Assembly: GCA_937967465.1 (NCBI GenBank)
Contig: CALBSW010000022.1
Span: forward strand, 1-29,267
Reading direction: 5' to 3'
Length of the DNA stretch: 29,267 nt
Source of the DNA: an uncultured Flavobacteriales bacterium
GTDB taxonomy: Bacteria > Bacteroidota > Bacteroidia > Flavobacteriales_D > Sanyastnellaceae
Shown: positions 23,124-29,267 of the stretch, piece by piece
Numbering within the stretch: position 1 is the first letter of the stretch
How the letters are laid out: every line of letters starts with the position of its first letter
The notes under the pieces: generated by a model
The model's database searches: none
What the model saw: the letters and a program-made list of their open reading frames with translations, nothing else
What the model was told of the DNA's origin: nothing
Position numbers and translations under genes: made by a program

Positions 23124-25195
23124 ACCGCATTTCTTCCCTCCTGCTGGCCCTCGCGGCCCTCGTTCCCTCCACGTTCCTCGGACAGGTGGACCGCTCGGCA
23201 GCTCCTGCGCCGGGACCGGCACCTGAAATCGTGTTGGGTGACTACACCGTGGATCAACTCGACAACGGCCTCACCCTCATCGTGGTCGAAAACCACAAAC
23301 TCCCGCGTGTCAGCTACCGTCTGACACTCGATGTCGACCCCATTTTCGAAGGGGCCAAGGCCGGCTACGTCTCCATGGCGGGCTCCTTGATGCGCGCCGG
23401 GACGAGCACCCGTTCCAAAGCTGAAATTGACGAGGCGGTCGATCGGATTGGTGCCAGCCTCGGCACCTCCGGGTTCGGCATGAACGGCCGTTGCCTCGTG
23501 CAGCACAGCGAGACCTTGCTCGAACTGATGAGCGACATCCTGATGAACCCCACCTTCCCGGAGGAGGAGCTCGAAAAGGAGCGCAAGCAGACTTTGAGCG
23601 GTTTCGCCAGCAGCGCCACCGACGCCAACCAGATTTCCGGGCGGCTGTCCCGCGCCATGACCTACGGTCTGAAGCACCCCTATGGCGAGAGCAGCAACGA
23701 AACGACGGTCAAGGCCATCACCCGCCAAGACCTCTTGGACCACTACGCCAAGATCTGGAAGCCCAATGTGGCCTACCTCGTCGTGGTGGGAGACATCACC
23801 CCGGACGTCGCCAAGGCCCAAGCTGAGACCTACTTCGGTGCGTGGCGACCAAACGAGGTGGCCAAGCAACGCTATGCCCGACCGGTACCGCCCAAAGCGA
23901 ACCGGGTCTGCTTCGCTCCAGTCCCAGGCGCCGTCCAGAGCGTGATCGACATCACCTTCCCGGTCTACCTCAAGCCCGGACACCCAGACGTGGTGGCGGT
24001 GAGTGTGATGAACACCATGCTCGGCGGCTTCTTCGGCAGCCGGTTGAACCAGAACCTGCGGGAAGACAAAGGATACACCTACGGTGCCCGGAGCTCCATC
24101 GGCCCAGATGAACTCGTCGGCCGATTCAGCGCGCGCGCCAGCGTCCGGAACGAAGTGACCGACAGCTCCCTCGTGGAGTTCCTGTCCGAAATCCGCAAAA
24201 TGGTCGAGACGCCAGCACCGGACAGCACGTTGCAGTTCGTCAAGAATTACCTCAACGGCAGCTTCGCACTGTCCCTCGAGCGCCCCGAGACCATTGCCCG
24301 CTTTGCACTCAACACCGAGCGCTACGGATATGCCGAGGACTACTACGCCACCTACCTCGAGCGGCTTGACGCCGTGACCGTGGAGGACGTCCAGCGCGTC
24401 GCCCGCACCTACCTGCGCCCCGACAACATGAACATCACCATTGCGGGCAACCGCGATGTGGCAGATGGTTTGGCCCAGTTCGCAGCATCCGGCCAGGTGG
24501 AATTCTTCGACCCCTTCGGCGAACCCCTGAAGGAACTGGACCCTGCCCCAGAAGGCATGACCGCGGAGGACGTGTTCCGCGCCCATTATGAAGCCCGTGG
24601 TGGCATCGCCAAGCTGGAGAAGCTCAAAGGCATCAAGACCATGGGTGAAATGGCCGCGGGTCCCATGGCCCTCGACATGGAGCAGGCCTACCTCGTGGGC
24701 GGCCCCGGCTACACGCGCATCTCTGCAGGCGGAAACGTGATGCAAGAGACGCGATTCGACGGTGAGAAAGGCGCGGAAATCGCCATGGGTCAGAACCAAG
24801 CCATGGACGAAGCTGGGATCATGGAAGCCAAGCGCAACCACGATCCGCTCGAATTCCTTCACCTCGCCGACTATGGTGCGTCTGCAGAGCTGCTGGGCAT
24901 TGACCTCATCCTCGAAGTGCCGCATTACCTGGTGGAAATCCGGGAGGACGGCCAAGTGACCGAGAGCCACTGGTTCAATGTGGAGACCGCCATGCGCTCC
25001 CGTACCGTGCGGAATGAAAGCACCCCGCGGGGCGACATGTCCGTGACGCTCGACTACGGAGACATGATGGAGGTCAAAGGACTGAAATTCGAGTCTTCCG
25101 TGACCATGAAGACGGCCGGCCAGGAGATGACCATGACCCTCAAGGAGGTCAAGCTCAACCCCAAACTGGACGCCGCCGACTACAGTGTCGAGTGA
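23120..25195 (+). CDS. M16-family non-catalytic subunit with C-terminal extension
   Basis: 691 residues with a signal peptide (NRISSLLLALAALVPSTFLGQ). The M16 fold is recognisable from YTVDQLDNGLTLIVVENH to about residue 470. However, the position of HxxEH reads GYVSMAGSLMRAGTSTRSK, with no His or Glu ligands. The Arg-Tyr substrate-binding pair of inactive M16 subunits is present (RLNQNLREDKGYTYGA). Residues about 480-691 are an additional domain (AEDVFRAHYEARGGIAKLEK onward, ending in TLKEVKLNPKLD). Its beta-strand pattern is reminiscent of LolA/outer-membrane lipoprotein-sorting folds; this is an inference from pattern only. Its stop is overlapped by the start of ftsE (GTGA). Confidence 0.9.
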   Translation: MNRISSLLLALAALVPSTFLGQVDRSAAPAPGPAPEIVLGDYTVDQLDNGLTLIVVENHKLPRVSYRLTLDVDPIFEGAKAGYVSMAGSLMRAGTSTRSKAEIDEAVDRIGASLGTSGFGMNGRCLVQHSETLLELMSDILMNPTFPEEELEKERKQTLSGFASSATDANQISGRLSRAMTYGLKHPYGESSNETTVKAITRQDLLDHYAKIWKPNVAYLVVVGDITPDVAKAQAETYFGAWRPNEVAKQRYARPVPPKANRVCFAPVPGAVQSVIDITFPVYLKPGHPDVVAVSVMNTMLGGFFGSRLNQNLREDKGYTYGARSSIGPDELVGRFSARASVRNEVTDSSLVEFLSEIRKMVETPAPDSTLQFVKNYLNGSFALSLERPETIARFALNTERYGYAEDYYATYLERLDAVTVEDVQRVARTYLRPDNMNITIAGNRDVADGLAQFAASGQVEFFDPFGEPLKELDPAPEGMTAEDVFRAHYEARGGIAKLEKLKGIKTMGEMAAGPMALDMEQAYLVGGPGYTRISAGGNVMQETRFDGEKGAEIAMGQNQAMDEAGIMEAKRNHDPLEFLHLADYGASAELLGIDLILEVPHYLVEIREDGQVTESHWFNVETAMRSRTVRNESTPRGDMSVTLDYGDMMEVKGLKFESSVTMKTAGQEMTMTLKEVKLNPKLDAADYSVE

Positions 25196-25893
25196 GTGAC
25201 AGCGCGCCCATTCTGATCGAACTCACCGGTGCGGACCTGCACCAGGAGGAACACGTTGTTTTGCGCGACGTGACCCTCACAGGCCGCGCCGGTGAATTCA
25301 TCTACCTGATCGGCCGCACAGGATCGGGGAAGAGCAGCCTGCTCAAAACGCTCTACGGCGAATTGCCCCTTCGACATGGACAAGGGCAAGTGTGCGGCAT
25401 GGACCTCACGGCGCTCCAACCCGCGAAGGTTCACCTGCTGCGCCGCAAGCTGGGCATTGTCTTTCAGGATTTCGAATTGCTGACCGACCGCACGGCAGAG
25501 GCCAACCTCGACTTCGTGCTGAAAGTGACCGACTGGAAGGACGCATCGAAACGCAGGGAGCGCATCGGCGAAGTGCTGGCTTTGGTCGGCCTCGACAACA
25601 AAGGATACAAGCGGCCCCACGAATTGAGCGGTGGAGAACGTCAACGGCTGGCCATTGCCCGCGCCCTCCTCAATTCACCCGAACTCATCCTCGCCGATGA
25701 GCCCACCGGCAACCTGGATCCGAGAACAGCAGAAGGGATTTTGGAACTCCTCCATCAGTTGGCAAGCGATGGCCGCTGCGTGCTCATGGCCACACACGAC
25801 CACGGCATTCTGCAGCGGCATCCGGGCCGCATCTTGGAATGCGATCGGGGCCAACTGACCGAACTCGAGGCGCCTCCGCAACTCACAGCATGA
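25192..25893 (+). CDS. ftsE: FtsE-like ABC ATPase
   Basis: 233 residues, cytosolic ATPase of the FtsEX type that activates cell-wall hydrolysis at division with the membrane partner FtsX. Visible motifs are Walker A GRTGSGKSS, Q-loop IVFQDFELL (characteristic of FtsE), signature LSGGERQRLAIARAL, Walker B LILADEPTGNLD and H-loop ATHDH. The GTG start at 25192 overlaps the M16 stop by four bases; the first ATG would remove the first beta-strand. ftsX is not adjacent, so the assignment rests on sequence type and the customary separation of the pair in many Bacteroidota. A LolD- or YtrE-like role is the alternative. The stop overlaps the glycosyltransferase start (ATGA). Confidence 0.82.
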   Translation: MSDSAPILIELTGADLHQEEHVVLRDVTLTGRAGEFIYLIGRTGSGKSSLLKTLYGELPLRHGQGQVCGMDLTALQPAKVHLLRRKLGIVFQDFELLTDRTAEANLDFVLKVTDWKDASKRRERIGEVLALVGLDNKGYKRPHELSGGERQRLAIARALLNSPELILADEPTGNLDPRTAEGILELLHQLASDGRCVLMATHDHGILQRHPGRILECDRGQLTELEAPPQLTA

Positions 25894-26663
25894 CTGCGGC
25901 CAGTCCAGCATTGAGCTTGGCCATCCCAGTATTGGGACCGCAAGACATCGGCGCCCTCCGTCGTACCCTCGATGCCATCGCTGAAATCTGGCAAGGCGCA
26001 CCGAGCGCAGTCCGTGTCTTGGTCCAGTCCTCCAAAGGAGGCCCTGCTGATTTTCAGGACGACCTCGTCCCAGCTGGCATCCTTCTCGACCTTCAATGTG
26101 CACCCGACCAAGGCATCTATGACGCCATGAACCGCATGCTGGCGCGGTGCACCACACCCCGAATCGTGTTCCTCGGTGCGGGTGACTGCCCGCTCCCAGG
26201 ACTGCGCGAAGCCGCCAATCGCTGGGGCGAAGAGGATGCGGGACGCACGCTGCAGATGGGTGGCGTTCAACTTCCCAAGGCCGAAGCTGGCGTGCCGAGC
26301 CATTATCCTGCGCGGTGGGACCGCAGCCTCTTCTGGAGAAACACAGCCCACCACCAAGGCATCGCCTACCCCACTTCCCTGCTCCGCGAACACGGGGGAT
26401 TCACCCCTTCCTTTCAGGTATTGGCCGATTATGCGGTCAACCTCGCATTGTTCCAAAAGGGTGTGAGAGCCCAATGGCATCCCGATGAAGACTGGATGGC
26501 CGTTCAAGCCGGCGGTCGCTCCCGTCAGTTCAATGCGGAACTGTATGCCGAGGAACTGCATCTGAAACGCACGGTGCTGAAGCCTGGGCTGACCCGAGCG
26601 TGTCAGCCGATGTGGATTCGGTTCAAAGCGTGGGGCAAACGCTGGGCTCAGCGCACCCGGTGA
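25890..26663 (+). CDS. Family 2 glycosyltransferase (WcaA-like)
   Basis: 257 residues. The GT2 core is recognisable by LSLAIPVLGPQDIGALRRTL at the start, APDQGIYDAMNRMLARC (a strong signature of this branch), the acidic FLGAGD in place of the usual DxD-type loop, and a WRNTAHHQGIAYPTSLLREHGGF acceptor-side segment. It probably adds a sugar to a surface polysaccharide or glycolipid from a nucleotide sugar; donor and acceptor are unknown. The ATG at 25890 overlaps the ftsE stop by four bases; earlier in-frame codons lie inside ftsE and were excluded. Its 3' end overlaps that of the convergent GT4 gene by 16 bases. Confidence 0.85.
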   Translation: MTAASPALSLAIPVLGPQDIGALRRTLDAIAEIWQGAPSAVRVLVQSSKGGPADFQDDLVPAGILLDLQCAPDQGIYDAMNRMLARCTTPRIVFLGAGDCPLPGLREAANRWGEEDAGRTLQMGGVQLPKAEAGVPSHYPARWDRSLFWRNTAHHQGIAYPTSLLREHGGFTPSFQVLADYAVNLALFQKGVRAQWHPDEDWMAVQAGGRSRQFNAELYAEELHLKRTVLKPGLTRACQPMWIRFKAWGKRWAQRTR

Positions 26664-27787
26664 AGCGCACCGAGCAATTTGGTCTCGTGGGCGCCCCAAT
26701 GGTGACGGGCCGCCACCTTGGACAAGTGCTCCTCCGTGGGGGGAGATGAGAGCGTCTCCAAAACCGCACTCGCCACATTTTGCGCCAATGCGGTCTCGTC
26801 TTCTGCAAAGACGGCCACCTGACCCAAGCCTTCTTCCTTGACAAACCGCCCGGCCACTGGCAAGTCCGAGCAGACCACGGGCAATCCTGCGTGGAGGTAA
26901 TCGAACAACTTGTTGGGCAGACTGAATCGGAAATTGTCGACCGTGGGGCGGTCCAGCGACAGCCCGATGTCCGCCGCAGCAGTGCAGCGCCGCAAGGCGT
27001 CGAAGGGCTTCCGGTCATGCACATGCAATCGATCCGCCACGCCCCAATGTTCTGCCACCCCCATGGCAGCGGCATGCTCGGGACCGGCACCGATCAGGGC
27101 GAGGTGGACCTCCGGCAGGTGAACCAATGCGCGAACGGCATCCAACGCACCGCGGTCGCGGTCCATGAAGGCCCCCTGCATCAGCATCACTTTTTTGTCA
27201 GTTGGCCACCCCAACTCTCCCCGCGGCATGGGCTCGGCGGCCTCCGCCACCCGCTCCGGCACATTGGGCACGACCTCGACGATCAGGCCCTGCTTTCGAT
27301 ACGCCTCCGCGATGGCCTCATTGACGGTGATCATCCGATCGAGGTGCCGGAAACAACGCCATTCCCACAATCGCCAAGCGGCCTTGCGCAGCGGTTTGCC
27401 CTTCAAGCCCTCTGCTTCGGTAAACCACTCATGGCTGTCGTAGGCAATCTGCCATCCCCACCGCCGCGCCGCCCGGACCGCGGGCCACAAGGTGTCCAAA
27501 TCGTTGGCCCACACAGCGGCAACCCCACCTTGGGCATGCCATCTGGAAAGGGCTTCGAACAACGCCCGTTGAAAGGCCCAGTAGAATCTCGGTCCATCCA
27601 GTACGGGCAACCACAAGCGCTCCGTTGGATACGGACGGTCAATGGTCTCGGGCGCATCGTGGTGCATCCGCCGCCCAATCAGGACCGGCTCGTACCCTGC
27701 CGCCATCAGCGTTGCACAGGTCTTCCGGACGCGCTGATCGTACGTCAGGTCATTGGAAACGAGAACCAGAATCCGGCCGCGGCTCAT
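26648..27787 (-). CDS. Family 4 glycosyltransferase (GT-B fold)
   Basis: 379 residues, cytosolic or membrane-peripheral. The N-terminal domain has the family pattern ILVLVSNDLTYDQRVRKTCATL and YDSHEWFTEAEG. The C-terminal donor-binding domain includes VMLMQGAFMDRDRGALDAVRAL, LIGAGPE and PNKLFDYLHAGLPVVCSDLP. This matches GT4 enzymes that use nucleotide-diphospho sugars, commonly in exopolysaccharide or O-antigen synthesis. The start is the ATG at 27787 (MSRGRILVLVSND), overlapping the exonuclease stop by ATGA; the extra residues from an upstream start would lie inside the exonuclease gene. It is the terminal gene of the minus-strand group and its stop lies inside the convergent GT2 gene. Confidence 0.9.
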   Translation of the reverse strand: MSRGRILVLVSNDLTYDQRVRKTCATLMAAGYEPVLIGRRMHHDAPETIDRPYPTERLWLPVLDGPRFYWAFQRALFEALSRWHAQGGVAAVWANDLDTLWPAVRAARRWGWQIAYDSHEWFTEAEGLKGKPLRKAAWRLWEWRCFRHLDRMITVNEAIAEAYRKQGLIVEVVPNVPERVAEAAEPMPRGELGWPTDKKVMLMQGAFMDRDRGALDAVRALVHLPEVHLALIGAGPEHAAAMGVAEHWGVADRLHVHDRKPFDALRRCTAAADIGLSLDRPTVDNFRFSLPNKLFDYLHAGLPVVCSDLPVAGRFVKEEGLGQVAVFAEDETALAQNVASAVLETLSSPPTEEHLSKVAARHHWGAHETKLLGALHRVR

Positions 27788-28632
27788 TTCCCCGCGCGAA
27801 GGGCATCCCGGGTCTCTTGGAGCACCCACTTCGTGTATCGCGGGAAGTCGCCGTTCATCATCCAACCGTAATAACCGGGGTCGCGATCCAGCACATCCTT
27901 CAGCAACACCCCACGGTACTTGCCAAAATTGAACACCACCTCGTCGTCGTCGTTGTAGACAAAACGCCCGGCGAGGTCTGCGTTCCGGCCACGGCGGCCA
28001 AATTCAGCAATGCCCGGCACATCTTGCGGAAGTGGCCCGACCGTCTCACCTCGGGAATCCAAAATCGTGTGGTCCTTGTACCGTTGGACCTGCTTCGCGA
28101 ACACCTTTACGGTGGCCAGGATATCCGGCAAGGCCTCATGCGCATCGTCGAGGTCCTCGTCGCAGTAGAACTTCAGCGCCGCCCGCAGGGTGCGCTGTTC
28201 CATTTTGTGAAAGATGTTCTGGACATCCACGAGGTGCCGATCATCCACCTTGAACGCGATGTTGCACCGGAGGAATTCCTCTGCCAACAAGGGAACATCA
28301 AATCGGTTGGAGTTGAATCCAGCGAGGTCGCACCCGTCCAACCAACGGTAGAGCTTGGCCGCCATGCTTTCAAACGTGGGAGCGTCGGCCACATCGGCGT
28401 CCGACACACCGTGCACTGCGGTCGACTCTGCCGGAATCGGCATCTGCGGATTGATCAACAAGCGGCCTTGCCCCTGCTCTTTGTCTGGACGGACATGCCA
28501 TTGCCCATCCGGCATGATTTTGACAAAAGCCATCTCGACGATGCGGTCCTTCGCCACATCCGTGCCCGTCGTCTCCAAATCGAAGAAGACCAACGGCCGC
28601 TCCAATGACAAGTTCAAATCCGGTCGCTCCAT
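27784..28632 (-). CDS. DnaQ-like 3'-5' exonuclease (DEDDh) with ExoX-type C-terminal region
   Basis: 282 residues. All three exonuclease motifs are visible: Exo I FDLETTGTD, Exo II GFNSNRFDVPLL, and Exo III with the His and Asp of DDAHEALPDI. This places it among the DNA polymerase III epsilon/RNase T-like proofreading or processing nucleases acting on DNA or RNA 3' ends. The C-terminal 60 residues (FNFGKYRGVLLKDVLDRDPGYYGWMMNGDF) match, by pattern, the small domain found after the exonuclease in ExoX-like proteins. The ATG at 28632 lies 16 bases after the OmpA-like gene's stop and has a -7-like CATCTTCG four bases before it, so it can be transcribed on its own. It overlaps the GT4 gene by four bases. 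Confidence 0.92.
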   Translation of the reverse strand: MERPDLNLSLERPLVFFDLETTGTDVAKDRIVEMAFVKIMPDGQWHVRPDKEQGQGRLLINPQMPIPAESTAVHGVSDADVADAPTFESMAAKLYRWLDGCDLAGFNSNRFDVPLLAEEFLRCNIAFKVDDRHLVDVQNIFHKMEQRTLRAALKFYCDEDLDDAHEALPDILATVKVFAKQVQRYKDHTILDSRGETVGPLPQDVPGIAEFGRRGRNADLAGRFVYNDDDEVVFNFGKYRGVLLKDVLDRDPGYYGWMMNGDFPRYTKWVLQETRDALRAGK

Positions 28633-28636
28633 GCTG

Positions 28637-28644
28637 CGAAGATG
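28637..28644 (-). promoter_or_regulatory. Candidate -7 element of the exonuclease gene
   Basis: CATCTTCG on the minus strand, four bases (CAGC) before the ATG at 28632, sits entirely within the 16-base gap after the OmpA-like gene. It differs from TAnnTTTG at two positions but is in the same register as the aroC and ABC operon elements. No -33 element is seen, and the upstream bases are coding. Confidence 0.35.
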
Positions 28645-28648
28645 CGGC

Positions 28649-29267
28649 TCAACGCTGTTCTATCAGCTGACGCCCTAAAGAGAACTTGGCAAACTGGTAG
28701 TTCCGGTATTCGTCGCGCTTTTCGTTCGCGTCACCTTGGTACTCAGGACCCGCCACACCCCAGTCGAGGACGATGCTGAAATCCACGCCCACCTGCAAAC
28801 CTTCGGCGCTCAAAGCCCGGATCATCGCATCCCTGGCTTTCTCTGCACGCATTTTGGCCAACTGCTCATTGGATTTGTACGCCTGCTTGTTTTTGACTGG
28901 GACGAAAGAGGCCGACCCTTGAATCTCCAAAACCGGCACCTCTCCCACTGCGCGACGCGCGAGAAGCTCTTTCACCATGTCCTGAACCTGGGTGTCTGTA
29001 GAACGGGTCAAGTATCGGCCATAGCCAAATTCCACGGTCGCACTGACCGCCTTGAACTCCACCATCGAGACGGAGGTGGGTTCCGCAACGTCCAATGCAT
29101 CCGGCTCAAAAGAATGGCTGGGTGCAGGGGCTTCCGCCACAGGTTCGGCGAGACTGACAGCAGGCTCTTCTGTTTCGACGGCCGAGTCCACGAGATTCAA
29201 CTCGGGCTCTGTGGTCTTGACATCGGGCGCTCCTGTTTCCTCCACCGTCGGTTCTGCTGCCTCAGCA
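28649..29267 (-). CDS. OmpA-like C-terminal domain protein, partial (5' end outside window)
   Basis: The last 205 residues are visible; the frame is open through the right edge, so the start lies beyond it. The first 70 visible residues are an acidic, Pro/Ala/Glu/Val-rich linker (repeated TEP, AEP and EEP tripeptides). The rest (about 130 residues) resembles a divergent OmpA/PAL domain: VEFGYGRYLTRSTDTQVQDM, a strand LEIQGSASFVP in place of the usual GHTD, and NEQLAKMRAEKARDAMIRAL in place of LSxxRAxxV. The typical peptidoglycan-binding Asp of TD and the final Arg segment are not obvious, so binding may be altered. Members of this type are often preceded by PD40 or TPR regions, which would be outside the window. 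The stop is 16 bases before the exonuclease ATG. Confidence 0.65.
   Translation of the reverse strand, partial: AEAAEPTVEETGAPDVKTTEPELNLVDSAVETEEPAVSLAEPVAEAPAPSHSFEPDALDVAEPTSVSMVEFKAVSATVEFGYGRYLTRSTDTQVQDMVKELLARRAVGEVPVLEIQGSASFVPVKNKQAYKSNEQLAKMRAEKARDAMIRALSAEGLQVGVDFSIVLDWGVAGPEYQGDANEKRDEYRNYQFAKFSLGRQLIEQR

Noticed and set aside
1..29267. Defence island, CRISPR array, prophage, insertion sequence or tRNA
   Set aside because: No direct-repeat array, transposase, integrase, terminal inverted repeats, restriction/toxin genes or cloverleaf sequence was seen; the content is housekeeping and envelope genes.

Overview
The window reads as high-GC Bacteroidota chromosome, probably a Flavobacteriales-type lineage. 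The evidence is in the sequence: exported proteins whose signal peptides end in ...SAQ or ...LGQ, a PD40 propeller fused to an OmpA domain, an FG-GAP protein, a SprB-like/thrombospondin-3 protein, almost no Shine-Dalgarno sequences, and promoter elements of the Bacteroidota -7 type (TAnnTTTG, here often TAnnTTCG). Coding density is very high. Neighbours commonly overlap by 1-4 bases and no gene-free stretch exceeds about 130 bases. I see no rRNA, tRNA, insertion sequence, phage or CRISPR signal. The genes look intact apart from the two cut by the window edges.

Left part (1-6225): the start of an exported FG-GAP protein (minus), imidazolonepropionase hutI (minus) diverging from chorismate synthase aroC (plus), then a glutamate/dicarboxylate-type symporter followed after 8 bases by a PD40-OmpA envelope protein. 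Middle (6326-14184): a 1049-residue exported TPR protein translationally coupled to a 616-residue outer-membrane barrel, then gyrB coupled by a GTGA overlap to a short-chain dehydrogenase. Facing it with one base between the stop codons is a five-gene minus-strand operon (14186-19279): ABC ATPase, two different MacB-type permeases, a HlyD/MacA adaptor and an integral-membrane methyltransferase. This looks like an envelope or lipid-directed export/modification unit.

Right part (19345-29267): a secreted cysteine-rich protein with a SprB-like and a thrombospondin-3-like segment, histidine ammonia-lyase hutH (minus), and a divergent plus-strand operon of two M16 peptidase subunits (one with the zinc motif, one without), ftsE and a GT2 glycosyltransferase. 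This meets tail-to-tail, with a 16-base overlap, a minus-strand group of GT4 glycosyltransferase, DnaQ-type exonuclease and the C-terminal part of an OmpA-like protein.

No obvious defence or mobile system is present. The most interesting signals are: a promoter-like -7 element placed in one fixed register four bases before the start codon of five genes, implying leaderless or near-leaderless mRNAs; the asymmetric two-permease ABC operon with a methyltransferase; the active/inactive M16 pair with an extra C-terminal domain coupled to ftsE; and the symporter/PD40-OmpA/TPR/barrel envelope block next to gyrB. Functions are assigned from recognised motifs by eye. No database search was run.
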